Notes under the pieces: model-generated
What the model was told of the DNA's origin: nothing
Database searches by the model: none
The model's input: only the letters and a program-made list of their open reading frames with translations
NCBI GenBank assembly: GCA_024278855.1
Contig: JAJRSJ010000007.1
Span: forward strand, 1 to 64,000
DNA length: 64,000 nt
Source of the DNA: Alphaproteobacteria bacterium
Lineage (GTDB): Bacteria > Pseudomonadota > Alphaproteobacteria > Caulobacterales > Maricaulaceae
Reading direction: 5' to 3'
Part shown: one piece after another, positions 10,614-20,386 of the stretch
Numbering within the stretch: the stretch's first letter is position 1
Layout of the letters: each line of letters opens with the position of its first letter
Position numbers and translations under genes: made by a program

Positions 10614-12371
10614 ATGATTTCACCGACGAGTTCAGATCGTGGCCAACCATTGGTGCGTGGCCATTTTGAGACATTAACCGACGCTCTGGAATATGCGGCA
10701 AGTTGTGACACCGGGTTTAATTTCTTTTGCGGGCGCGGCAAGCTAAAAACGCGGCTTTCCTTTGCCGAGTTGCGCGATCAAGCGGTTGAGACGGCCAAGC
10801 GGCTTGTTGGCATTACGGATCCGGGTGACCGGATCGGAATATGTGCCGTGACCAGCCCTGAATTCGTTATTTTGTTCTTTGCCTGTCAATATGCAGGGCT
10901 AGTCCCCGCACCCCTGCCATTACCCGTAACTTTGGGTGGGCGCGGCAGTTATGAGCGCCAATTGCAACGCATGACCGATACGGGTGATTTTGCAGCCCTC
11001 TTGACCCCTGCCAGCATGGAGAAAATTGTCAGCTCCGCTCTTAATGACCATGATGTCCCTGTCATAAGCTTCACGGATTTGGCTAATTTGCCTATGGTCG
11101 ATAAACTGCGACCCCATGATGCAGATGGCCCTTGTTATATCCAATATTCCTCAGGCAGCTCCAGTTCTCCAAAAGGCATTATCGGAACCCAAAAAACCGT
11201 CACCTCTAATTGTATGGCGATGGTGAGTTCGGGCGGTATGGATTTGCGCGAGGGTGACCGCAGCACATCTTGGCTGCCTATGTATCATGATATGGGTCTG
11301 GTCGGGTTTATGATTGCCCCTATGATGAGCCAAATGACGGTGGATTATCTGGATCCGCAAGATTTCACCCGCCGTCCCATAACCTGGTTGCAATTGATCA
11401 GCGATCATAAAAGCACATTTTCTTTTAGTACGACATTTGGCTATGAACTTTGTGTGCGTCGTTGGCGGCAAGACCGCGAGCTGGATTTATCCACATGGCG
11501 TGCGGCTGGCATTGGCGGTGATATGGTGCAGGCGGAACCTTTGAGGGAATTTGCCAAAACATTTGCGCCGTCCAGTTTTAAAGCCAATGCCTTTACGCCG
11601 AGTTATGGTTTGGCAGAAATTACGCTCGGGGTTTCGTTTTCACCGTCCGGGCAGGGCTTATTGGAAGATACTATCGACATAGACCGGTTGGAACGTACTG
11701 GCGAGGCCGTACCTGTGACCGATATAACCCCGGCCGAACACCAAAGAACATTCGTCGCGTGCGGCCCGGTGATACCGGGACATAAACTTGAAATCCGTAA
11801 TTTGGAAGGTCAGGCATTGGGCCAGCGTAAAGTCGGGCGTATCTGTTTGCTTGGCCCCAGTATTACGCCGGGTTATTATCACAATGCTTTGGCAACCCAG
11901 GCCGCCTTTACCGAAGATGGTTGGTTGGATACGGGCGATCTGGGCTATTGGCTAGATGACCAAGTGGTGGTCACGGGCCGGTTTAAAGATTTGATTTTGT
12001 GGCACGGCCGCAATATCTGGCCCCAGGATATCGAATGGGCGGCGCAAGCTTCGGCGCCAAGTCGGTGTGGGCGGGCCTGTGCCTTTGCGGTCGGGGGCAG
12101 TGGTGACGACAAAGAAATCATTTTACTGTTGGAATGCCGCACCCGCGATGAGGCTTTGCTGTCAGAAATACACACAACGGTTAGCGGTGCCATTCGGTTG
12201 GAAATCGGTGCGCCGGTCACGCTTATTTTAGTGCCGCGCGGCTCTATGATTGTCACATCATCTGGCAAGTTAAGCCGGGCGCGTGTCCGTAAAAAATTCC
12301 TAGGTGGGGCTATTATTGATTTGCAAGATGATGCGACACTTAGAGTCCTCGACGAACATCGCGGTGCCTAA
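10614..12371 (+). CDS. AMP-dependent synthetase/ligase, FAAL-like; probable acyl-ACP synthetase for sphingolipid synthesis (AasR-like)
   Basis: Adenylation motifs YIQYSSGSSSSPKGI, PSYGLAEI, WLDTGDLGYW; directly upstream of reductase, ACP and Spt. Confidence 0.8.
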   Translation: MISPTSSDRGQPLVRGHFETLTDALEYAASCDTGFNFFCGRGKLKTRLSFAELRDQAVETAKRLVGITDPGDRIGICAVTSPEFVILFFACQYAGLVPAPLPLPVTLGGRGSYERQLQRMTDTGDFAALLTPASMEKIVSSALNDHDVPVISFTDLANLPMVDKLRPHDADGPCYIQYSSGSSSSPKGIIGTQKTVTSNCMAMVSSGGMDLREGDRSTSWLPMYHDMGLVGFMIAPMMSQMTVDYLDPQDFTRRPITWLQLISDHKSTFSFSTTFGYELCVRRWRQDRELDLSTWRAAGIGGDMVQAEPLREFAKTFAPSSFKANAFTPSYGLAEITLGVSFSPSGQGLLEDTIDIDRLERTGEAVPVTDITPAEHQRTFVACGPVIPGHKLEIRNLEGQALGQRKVGRICLLGPSITPGYYHNALATQAAFTEDGWLDTGDLGYWLDDQVVVTGRFKDLILWHGRNIWPQDIEWAAQASAPSRCGRACAFAVGGSGDDKEIILLLECRTRDEALLSEIHTTVSGAIRLEIGAPVTLILVPRGSMIVTSSGKLSRARVRKKFLGGAIIDLQDDATLRVLDEHRGA

Positions 12372-13269
12372 ACTCGTCGCTCTAACGGGCGCGACCGGAT
12401 TTGTTGGCCGGATTGTGGTTCTGGATTTGCTTGAGCGCGGATACCGTATCAAGGCATTGGTGCGCCTAGGGTCTTTGGACAAGACACTTCAGCACGCAAA
12501 TATCAATGGGATAGAAGGCGAACTTGGCAATCCTGCTAGCGAAAAAAGCTTGTGCGCCGGTGCGGATATTGTGATCCATATGGCCGGACTGGTTACGGCT
12601 CGCACCAAACATGCATATTATAAAATTAATGCCGAAGCCGTCGGCACATTGACACAGGCCGCCAGTGCAGCCGGGGTCGTGCGGTTCATTTATTTATCCT
12701 CTTTGGCGGCAAAAATGCCAAAATTATCTGACTATGCCGGATCAAAGCGGGCCGGCGAGGGGGCGTTGGCGCGCCGTCTCGGTTCTATGCAGGCCGTGGT
12801 CGTGCGCGCCCCGGCCGTGTTTGGGGCGAGCGACAAGGCAACGGCCCCTTTTTATGCTTTAATCCAAAAGGGTTGGCTGCCGGCCCCGGGCGGACGGAAA
12901 TGGCGGGCGCGGAAACTTGGTCTAGTTTACGTGGATGATTTGGCCGCGTTTATCACCGGGGCGTGTTTGGACGGGATTTGTGATGGGCGTACCGTGGCCC
13001 CTGCGACCACTGCCAGTCTAACATGGCCTGAATTTGGCCATATATGTAGCGCGGCAATGGGGAAACGGGTTAAGGTCTTTCCCGTTCCCTTGTCGGTGCT
13101 TTACCCGGTTGCGGCAATAAATAGTGTGACGAAACGCCTGTTTGGCAAGGGGCATTTGACCCTTGGCAAGCTTCGGGAGTTTTTACATGATGACTGGAGT
13201 ACCCCGGATGAATTTGTGTCAGAAACACCGTTGCAATTGGCCTTGAAAAAGACAATACTAGACGGCTAA
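12328..13269 (+). CDS. NAD(P)-dependent epimerase/dehydratase-type SDR, CerR-like (oxidised-ceramide reductase candidate)
   Basis: Rossmann GATGFVGR at N-terminus, extended-SDR features; position next to acp and spt. Start uncertain (ORF track 12304). Confidence 0.7.
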   Translation: MMRHLESSTNIAVPKLVALTGATGFVGRIVVLDLLERGYRIKALVRLGSLDKTLQHANINGIEGELGNPASEKSLCAGADIVIHMAGLVTARTKHAYYKINAEAVGTLTQAASAAGVVRFIYLSSLAAKMPKLSDYAGSKRAGEGALARRLGSMQAVVVRAPAVFGASDKATAPFYALIQKGWLPAPGGRKWRARKLGLVYVDDLAAFITGACLDGICDGRTVAPATTASLTWPEFGHICSAAMGKRVKVFPVPLSVLYPVAAINSVTKRLFGKGHLTLGKLREFLHDDWSTPDEFVSETPLQLALKKTILDG

Positions 13270-13297
13270 TTTTGTAAAAAAACAAGAAGAGCCTTAC

Positions 13298-13561
13298 ATG
13301 CCCGACCCAATTCTTATGCCGACGCCTGAACAAATATTCGATAAAATTTGCGAGCTTCTGGTGCCTTACAATCCGAAAAACCATGTGATTAACCGCCAAA
13401 GCGGCATTGTCACGGATTTGGAGGTGGATTCCACCGCCGTATTTGATTTAATAATGGGGCTTGAGGATTTTTATGATATATCCATTCCCATGGAAATGGT
13501 CAGCGATATCAAAACCGTAGGCGAGTTGGTCAATGCCGTGCGCCAATTAACGGCGGCGTAA
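13298..13561 (+). CDS. Acyl carrier protein, specialised (AcpR-like)
   Basis: 87 aa, LEVDSTAVFDLIMGLEDFYDISIP with DS(T) phosphopantetheine site; immediately upstream of spt. Confidence 0.85.
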   Translation: MPDPILMPTPEQIFDKICELLVPYNPKNHVINRQSGIVTDLEVDSTAVFDLIMGLEDFYDISIPMEMVSDIKTVGELVNAVRQLTAA

Positions 13562-13567
13562 GCGGGC

Positions 13568-14797
13568 ATGGATATATTTGATAAATTCGCGCCCCTTAAA
13601 GCCCGTTCCGATATGGTCAAAAAGCTTGGCCCGGACCCATTTGGTGTCAAATTCGACGAAATTGAACACGCGACGCGCGGGCGTGTTGGTAATCGGTCCA
13701 TTGTCCTTGCCGGGACCAATAACTATCTTGGTTTGACCTTTGACCCTGACTGTATGGATGCCTCCATCAATGCCATCAAAAAACACGGCACGGGGACGAC
13801 AGGCTCGCGAATTGCCAATGGATCTTACGCTGAGCATTTGGATTTGGAAGAGGCTCTGGCCAAACATGCGGGGCTAGCGAGCGCCGTTGTGTTTTCTACC
13901 GGATACCAGACTAACTTAGCGGCAATCGCCACACTGGCCGGGCCAAAAGATGTGTTGTTTATCGACGCAGACAGCCATGCCTGTATTATTGACGGTTGCC
14001 GCCTCAGTGCCGCACCGACCATCCGTTTTAGACACAATTCTCCGGCTGATCTGGACAAGCGTCTGACCCGCCACGGCGCGATCAAAGACGGTATCGCATT
14101 GGTGGTTATCGAAGGCTTGTATTCCATGTTCGGCGACCGGGCACCCATTGCGGAGTTTGTTGATGTCTGCCAAAAACACGGGGCCTATCTCTATATTGAC
14201 GAAGCCCATTCATTTGGCGTGTTTGGCCCGACCGGATGCGGCTTGGCCGAAGAAGAGGGGGTTTTGGACAAAGTTGATTTCATTTCGGGCACATTTTCCA
14301 AAAGCTTAGCTTCCATTGGCGGGTTTTGTTTGTCCAAACACAAAGGTTTTGAAATCACCCGCAAAGCCATGCGCGCCTATATGTTCACGGCCTCTCCGAC
14401 CCCGTCCAATATAGCATCGGCCCGGGCAGCCTTGGACAAAATCGCCGAAAAACCGGAACTGCGCGACAATTTGCACGCCCGCGCCGCACAACTCCATAGC
14501 GGTTTGTCCGAAATGGGCTATGATTTATGCGCGAGCGCTAGCCCGATCATCGCCGTGCGCCGCCCCAATGAACTCGTGGCGGCAACGGAATGGAATTGGT
14601 TGTTAGAAGAAGGCGTCTACGTCAACTTGGCCGTTCCGCCCGGCACCCCCCAGTCCAGTTCACTCCTGCGTATAAGTCTTTCAGCAGCCCATACCGAGGC
14701 CGAAATTAACACCATCCTCAAAGCATTTAAAGATATGCAAGGGCAGGGTGATGCGCTGATGGCACGGGTGCAAGAGGTTATGGCAGCAGCGCAGTAA
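13568..14797 (+). CDS. spt: Serine palmitoyltransferase (alpha-oxoamine synthase family)
   Basis: GTGTTGSRIANGSYAEHLDLEEALAKHAG, IDEAHSFGVFGPTGCGLAEE, PLP-lysine motif GTFSKSLASIGGF; genomic context with ACP. Confidence 0.9.
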   Translation: MDIFDKFAPLKARSDMVKKLGPDPFGVKFDEIEHATRGRVGNRSIVLAGTNNYLGLTFDPDCMDASINAIKKHGTGTTGSRIANGSYAEHLDLEEALAKHAGLASAVVFSTGYQTNLAAIATLAGPKDVLFIDADSHACIIDGCRLSAAPTIRFRHNSPADLDKRLTRHGAIKDGIALVVIEGLYSMFGDRAPIAEFVDVCQKHGAYLYIDEAHSFGVFGPTGCGLAEEEGVLDKVDFISGTFSKSLASIGGFCLSKHKGFEITRKAMRAYMFTASPTPSNIASARAALDKIAEKPELRDNLHARAAQLHSGLSEMGYDLCASASPIIAVRRPNELVAATEWNWLLEEGVYVNLAVPPGTPQSSSLLRISLSAAHTEAEINTILKAFKDMQGQGDALMARVQEVMAAAQ

Positions 14798-14809
14798 TCA
14801 GGTATATCC

Positions 14810-15784
14810 CTACCGAAAAGCACCGCGTTTGTAGAGTTTCCAGGCTAGGACTGGTGACCATAGTACCGGGTGTTTGCGTTGGCTTTTTGTAACTTCGATG
14901 GTGACGCCGGAGTGGGATTTTAGTTTGTGCAGGGCGTAGTCGAGGCCGCCGTCGAATGTGGCGGCGGAGTTCAGGATACGGATGGCCGCAACAATCTTGC
15001 CAAAGAAGCGCCGCCAAAACCATTTCCATTTACACACGAGACGGGAAAAACCTGATGCGGCGGGTAATGAATATGTGTCGGTGTCGGTGTCTGCGGCTGC
15101 CATTTTAGCGAAAAAAATGTCCATCAACGCATCATAACGGTCTTGATAACGGCTGACGATTTCTTCTGAGCGGGCGCTGGAGCTTTCCGGGCGTAGCTCG
15201 GTTTTGTAGCTTTCCAAAAACCCGCGCCCCCAGAATGTACGCGCACTTAGGGGGCTTTGGAGCAGGGGGGATATTTGGCGCGATAAATGGGCAATGGCTT
15301 GGCTGCGGGCAGTTTGAATGCGGGCATATATGTCCGGACTATTGGGGAATAACAAGACGCACGGCTGGGAAAAACGACCCCAAACTTGGGACAGGAAAGC
15401 TTGTCTCCTACATTTTTTTTCAAATGAAGCTAAGGAAATAATTGAATATTTACAGGTAGATAAAGAGCCATCTTCATTTATCTTTTCAAGATAATAAACG
15501 GCCGGCGGGATCAGCCAGTTCAGAAAAGCCCGCACTAGGTTTTTATGGGTTCTCCGGTAGCTGTCCACCAACACATAAAAATCTAGCATTTTATCCGGGT
15601 CATTCATAGCCCGCAAAGAAGAGCCATAATACAAAAATGCTTGTACCCTGTCCCCATTTGAGCCGCTGTGACGGGCTTTGATTCTAGCGCACATGGCAGT
15701 AACATTTGCGGTCGGGGCCAATTGCTCCGCGTCCAGTATTTTTATGATTGCCTTTGTGTCGTGCATTTGGGTGTCCATGCTCAT
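14810..15784 (-). CDS. Uncharacterised protein, possible Tam41/phosphatidate-cytidylyltransferase-like nucleotidyltransferase
   Basis: YYGSSLRAMNDPDKMLDFYVLVDSYRRTHKNLVRAFLNWLIPPAVYYLE resembles the GS...D/LDF nucleotidyltransferase core of Tam41-type enzymes; overlaps kinase gene start (translational coupling). Confidence 0.5.
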   Translation of the reverse strand: MSMDTQMHDTKAIIKILDAEQLAPTANVTAMCARIKARHSGSNGDRVQAFLYYGSSLRAMNDPDKMLDFYVLVDSYRRTHKNLVRAFLNWLIPPAVYYLEKINEDGSLSTCKYSIISLASFEKKCRRQAFLSQVWGRFSQPCVLLFPNSPDIYARIQTARSQAIAHLSRQISPLLQSPLSARTFWGRGFLESYKTELRPESSSARSEEIVSRYQDRYDALMDIFFAKMAAADTDTDTYSLPAASGFSRLVCKWKWFWRRFFGKIVAAIRILNSAATFDGGLDYALHKLKSHSGVTIEVTKSQRKHPVLWSPVLAWKLYKRGAFR

Positions 15785-16725
15785 TTGATAAACCGTAACG
15801 GCTTTGTCGCATAGAGGGAAATTGGCGCATTGGTCCGGGGCAAAAATTCGCCGTCCAACACCATTTCGCCGTCGAGCCGCACCTTCGCATGTTCAATATT
15901 CCAGCTTTGAAATCCGTCGCGTTTAAGGGCGCGGTGGGCGCGACTAGACTGCCCCGGCAACAACATGCGTGCGATATTTCGTTTAAGATGCTTGGCGTTT
16001 TTACGAACATGGGTGATCATTAACGGGCCGTCGCCTTTGCCCCAAAACGGCTTTAAACCGATCATGAGCCGGGGCAGGGGCGTGGTGATGGTGACAATAT
16101 GATCACCGTCAAGCTGCTTTTCTCCCAAATCAAGATAGAGCGGCGTCGGGGTCAAGATAGCTTCACGTTCCCGTTTGCGCCCAAGCATGACTTTAAGCAA
16201 GGTTGAACGCACCGCAGCCGAGCCACCAATTCCCTTGGTGTGGACATGATCCAGACAATAGCGGGTTGCGGCGGGAAGCGCGCCTGTGGACAATAAAAAC
16301 CCGTAATGGGTTTTATCTGCCCCCGCCGCCTTGACGGCTAGCATGGAAAGGTCAACACGGTTAGGGGTTCGGACGCCGTCCATAAGTCCAGTCAGTTTTT
16401 TTACCGACGGGCGTTTTAATCCCACATGGGCGGCAACGAGATTAGTCATGCCGCCGGGGAGTAATGTGAATTCAGGGAGTTTGTCTATATGGGGCTGGTG
16501 GTTCATAAAGGCGGATAAAACGCCGTGAATAGTGCCGTCACCCCCTTCGATAAACACATGGTCATTGCCTGTCTTCAGGATGTTTGCGACAGCGGAATTA
16601 AGGGTTTCAAAAGACTGCAAGACGGTGCAATTTTCCCGGTTGGTGCGCCCGGTTTTTTGCAATACTGACCCGCTTTTGGCGACGCTGTGGCTGAGTGGGT
16701 TGATGATGAAAGCGGGATTTTTCAT
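15781..16725 (-). CDS. Diacylglycerol kinase-catalytic-domain protein; ceramide kinase (CpgB-like) candidate
   Basis: FIINPLSH..., FIEGGDGTIHGVLSAF, LLPGGMTNLVAAHVG typical of DAGK/LCB-kinase family; embedded in sphingolipid locus. Confidence 0.75.
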   Translation of the reverse strand: MKNPAFIINPLSHSVAKSGSVLQKTGRTNRENCTVLQSFETLNSAVANILKTGNDHVFIEGGDGTIHGVLSAFMNHQPHIDKLPEFTLLPGGMTNLVAAHVGLKRPSVKKLTGLMDGVRTPNRVDLSMLAVKAAGADKTHYGFLLSTGALPAATRYCLDHVHTKGIGGSAAVRSTLLKVMLGRKREREAILTPTPLYLDLGEKQLDGDHIVTITTPLPRLMIGLKPFWGKGDGPLMITHVRKNAKHLKRNIARMLLPGQSSRAHRALKRDGFQSWNIEHAKVRLDGEMVLDGEFLPRTNAPISLYATKPLRFIK

Positions 16726-16729
16726 GAGG

Positions 16730-17800
16730 TTATAGGGATAAATCTTCGGTTTTTAAGGTGAGGTAGCCGCCGACCAGAGTGAAAATAATCAAGGGCATAG
16801 CCACGGCCCATCCGGGCGATACACCGCCGGATACGGCAAATGTCGAAAGGGCGCCGTCGAGTATCAGATAAACAACCCCGGCAGCAATTCCAACAAACAA
16901 GGCTTTGTCGCCAGTATCTTCGCGCCCGGTTTTTTGCATGATTGGCACGGCGCAAATCAATAAAACCAAGGCCGCGAGCGGGCGCGTGATCCGGTGCAGA
17001 TACCAATAACCGTAGGCGAAACCGGGCTTGGATCCGGAATTGCCCTCGGTTCGAAAATGCCGCATGTCTGCGAGAGATAAATCGCGCGGGTCGGCCGCAA
17101 GCTTGGCGATACTGGTTGGTGTTTGTTCGCTTGTCCAAATTGTAAATGGTGCAGGTGTGAACATTTCTCTGGGGGTTATCCGGTCGCTATGGGTCAGCAC
17201 CCAATGTTTATTTTCATAATCATAACTTGCTTTATCGGCCCAACTGACAATGGATATTTCGCCGTTGTCTTCAAGGTCGAAAAACTGTAAATCTGTCAAA
17301 GTCTCCATATCTGTCCGCCCCGCAGCCCGAACAATGCGCGTGCCGTCTTGGAGCCATAAGGGCTTGTCTTCACTGATTGCTGTGCGCTTGTACTCACCCA
17401 CCCCCCAAGCTTGTAAGGCCCGCACGGACGGCGGCATGGCAATATTGATAAAAATCACGCAAAGCATGGTTAGTCCTATCACTGCCGGAGCGAGCATGGC
17501 CACTTGTTTGGGGACTGAAAATCCAAATCCCATCATGGCCACCAATTCATGTTGACGGATCAGTTTTACATAGCTGAGCAACATGGCCACGATGATCGTG
17601 AACAATAAAACCCGGTCAAAAATTACCGGAGCGCGGTAGAGCATATATTCAAAACTTGCCGTAAACCCGCGCCCATCGGCGAGGATTGCCGCACTATTGG
17701 CCAGCGAGTCTAATAACCCGATCATGAGCAAAAGCCCGAAGGTTACAACAAGCCAGTTAAAGACAAAAATTCTGGAAATATATATGGCTAAACGGATCAT
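16730..17800 (-). CDS. LptG-family permease (YjgP/YjgQ)
   Basis: IYISRIFVFNWLVVTFGLLLMIGLLDSLANSAAI..., six-TM YjgP/YjgQ layout; 4-bp overlap with upstream LptF-like gene. Confidence 0.85.
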   Translation of the reverse strand: MIRLAIYISRIFVFNWLVVTFGLLLMIGLLDSLANSAAILADGRGFTASFEYMLYRAPVIFDRVLLFTIIVAMLLSYVKLIRQHELVAMMGFGFSVPKQVAMLAPAVIGLTMLCVIFINIAMPPSVRALQAWGVGEYKRTAISEDKPLWLQDGTRIVRAAGRTDMETLTDLQFFDLEDNGEISIVSWADKASYDYENKHWVLTHSDRITPREMFTPAPFTIWTSEQTPTSIAKLAADPRDLSLADMRHFRTEGNSGSKPGFAYGYWYLHRITRPLAALVLLICAVPIMQKTGREDTGDKALFVGIAAGVVYLILDGALSTFAVSGGVSPGWAVAMPLIIFTLVGGYLTLKTEDLSL

Positions 17801-18984
17801 TGTGGGGTTACACCGCCTTTCACAAATGGGAACAGGGCGCGACTGGCTTTGCGGATATCCTTAAGTACATCACCAATGAAAATTGATAATGTTGCCAAGG
17901 GTGGTTGGCCCATTTTTACGGCGCTATTGCGGAAAATATAATAGGCCGAAATTGTTACCACACCCATAAGCGGCCAAATGCCCAACCAAGGCGGTATGAT
18001 GCCCTGCGCGCCAAGGCTCTGGCCAAATTCCAGAGATTTTTGCAAAATGACAATAGATATAATTCCGACGGCAATGCCTGCGGAAGACGGATTGCGACCA
18101 TAGTTTATACCGAAGGGTACGGCAATAAACGGTATAACCAGTAACAGATAAGCCTTGGCTAGTCGAAGATGTAATGCAGCATTATTGGCACTGACGGACA
18201 GGTTGGGAAACAAGATGCCTGTCCGGTTTTTATACAGCTCCATCGAGGTCAATTCCCGTTCATCACTGCCGCGCGCCCGAAATTGGTTTGCTGTAACCGT
18301 ACCGGCGATTGCGCTTAGGCCAAAGGCGAGACGCTCCTTAACGGTTTTGTCTTGGGTGATGCGAAAACTGTCCCCATTTTCAAGCTGTAAACCCGGTTGC
18401 CCGGTTTTGCCGCGTATGACTAAATTTCCCTTGGCCGCCGTGGTTAAACGTATACCGCCGCCCTTGGTTTTTTCGTAAATAAAAATAGGCCCACCACCAG
18501 GCCCCACGTAAAAAGTCGTACCGCCGACCTTGGTAAATTTACCCTCGCGCAAGATGGCTGCAAAAGATTTTTGGGTCACAGAATGCTCAACTTCCCGGTA
18601 ACCGTACCGGCCCACGGGCTGCATATATCCCTCAAGAACCAATGTAAAACCAGCCAGGACAATAGAGATCAAAATAAACGGTTTGGTCATGTGAAACAAA
18701 GAAATACCAGCCCCGAATGCCGAGGTGAGTTCGGAGGTACGCGATAAACGGTCAATGGTGATCAATGTCCCCAGCATCAAAGCCATAGGGATTGCGATCC
18801 CCAGATAGTGGGGCAAGAGGCTGACCACCATTTGTGTCGCATCGCCTGCCGGACGTGTTGACGACGCCACAACTTCAAAAATACGCAGCAGGCGTTCCAA
18901 CAGCAAAACCGCAAGCGCAAACAAGACAAGTCCGCCAATGACCCTAAGTGCGCCGCGCAGTATATATTGATTTAATTGTCCCAA
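17797..18984 (-). CDS. LptF-family permease (YjgP/YjgQ)
   Basis: LNQYILRGALRVIGGLVLFALAVLLLERLLRIFEVVASS...LLPHYLGIAIPMALMLGTLITIDRLSRTSELTSAFGAGIS; TTG start in ORF track. Confidence 0.85.
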   Translation of the reverse strand: MGQLNQYILRGALRVIGGLVLFALAVLLLERLLRIFEVVASSTRPAGDATQMVVSLLPHYLGIAIPMALMLGTLITIDRLSRTSELTSAFGAGISLFHMTKPFILISIVLAGFTLVLEGYMQPVGRYGYREVEHSVTQKSFAAILREGKFTKVGGTTFYVGPGGGPIFIYEKTKGGGIRLTTAAKGNLVIRGKTGQPGLQLENGDSFRITQDKTVKERLAFGLSAIAGTVTANQFRARGSDERELTSMELYKNRTGILFPNLSVSANNAALHLRLAKAYLLLVIPFIAVPFGINYGRNPSSAGIAVGIISIVILQKSLEFGQSLGAQGIIPPWLGIWPLMGVVTISAYYIFRNSAVKMGQPPLATLSIFIGDVLKDIRKASRALFPFVKGGVTPQ

Positions 18985-19234
18985 AACTGTCCTAAACCTT
19001 TACAGCGATTGACCCTTACCATCTGGCTTATATATCATAATTTTTATAGCCGTGGTTTGGTTAGATTTAACTGTATTTGTTTTATATGAGGAACACAAAA
19101 TTTCGCAACACATTCCTGTCAGATAATGAAATGCTTCAGGCCTAATATTAGTCTTGAATTTGTTGGTTTAAAACCGCAAAAGAAATCTATAAAACGATGA
19201 AATAATATAAAAAGCGCAAACTAGCGAGGCAATA

Positions 19235-20386
19235 GTGCAAGCACAAAAAATTTCTATTGTTCCTGTAATGGATAAAGCCGGGCGCAAACAATTTTTAAAT
19301 TTTCCATATGAGTTGTACCGGGGAGAGCCACATTGGCGGGCACCTTTGCGCTTTGAGCGTGCGGTGCAAATCAATCCCAAAAAAAACCCGGCTCTGGACG
19401 GTCTTGAAACACAATTGTTTTTAGCGGTGAGCGGCGGGGAAATTGTTGGCCGCATCGCGGCAATTATCAACCCCCATCATCTGGAAATTCATAAGGATGC
19501 GACGGGGCATTTCGGATTTTTGGATAGCCGTGATGACCCCAAAATCATCAAAGCCTTGATCGCCGCGGCGCGGCGTTGGCTAAAAGAACGCGGCATGGGC
19601 CGCATTGTTGGCCCGTTGAGCTTTAGCATCAATGAGGAGGTTGGGTTGCTCATCAACGGCTTTGATACACCGCCCGTATTGATGATGCCTTATGGCCGTC
19701 CTGATTACCAATCCAGCATCGAAGCTTTAGGTTTTACCAAGGCCGTAGATATGCACGCCTATTGGACCGATATGCACGCCGGCTATCCGCGTCCAAAAAT
19801 TGTCACGACCATGGTGAATTATGTAGAGAAAGACCCAAATATCACCGTGCGGCCAATGGATAAATCCAATTTTTTGCAAGAAGTACAAATGGCCATGGGC
19901 ATCTTTAATGATGCCTGGTCGGACAATTGGGGGTTTGTGCCGTTTTCAGATGTGCAGATTAAACATATGGCAAATGAGCTTAAACCTTTGTTATTCCCGG
20001 ATTTTTTCTGGGTTTGTGAATATAAAGGCGAACCGGCGGCGTTTATTTTGATGATTCCTAACCTTAATGAGGCACTGGCGGGGCTTGACGGAAAGCTTTT
20101 GCCTTTTGGTTGGGCTAAATTGCTGTACCGTTTGAAGATAAAAGGTTTAAAAACTGCCCGTATTCCGCTCATGGGGGTGCGCAGAGAGTTTCAACGCAAG
20201 CGTAGCGGGCTGGCAATGGCGGCATATCTAAGCGAAAAAGTGTTCGAAAAGGCCCGTAATCGCGGCTTTACCCATGTAGAAATGGGCTGGATTTTAGAGG
20301 ATAATAAAAGCATGATCCGCATTATCGAGCAGGCGCAAGGGACGGCCTATAAAACCTACCGCATGTACGAAAAGCCGATCTCGTGA
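19235..20386 (+). CDS. GNAT-like acyltransferase family protein; bacterial ceramide synthase (bCerS)-like candidate
   Basis: FLNFPYELYRGEPHWRAPLRFERAVQINPKKNP...GPLSFSINEEVGLLINGFDTPPVLMMPYGRPDYQSSIEALGFTKAVDMHAYW; family and spt-linked position match the Caulobacter bCerS family as I recall it. Confidence 0.65.
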   Translation: MQAQKISIVPVMDKAGRKQFLNFPYELYRGEPHWRAPLRFERAVQINPKKNPALDGLETQLFLAVSGGEIVGRIAAIINPHHLEIHKDATGHFGFLDSRDDPKIIKALIAAARRWLKERGMGRIVGPLSFSINEEVGLLINGFDTPPVLMMPYGRPDYQSSIEALGFTKAVDMHAYWTDMHAGYPRPKIVTTMVNYVEKDPNITVRPMDKSNFLQEVQMAMGIFNDAWSDNWGFVPFSDVQIKHMANELKPLLFPDFFWVCEYKGEPAAFILMIPNLNEALAGLDGKLLPFGWAKLLYRLKIKGLKTARIPLMGVRREFQRKRSGLAMAAYLSEKVFEKARNRGFTHVEMGWILEDNKSMIRIIEQAQGTAYKTYRMYEKPIS

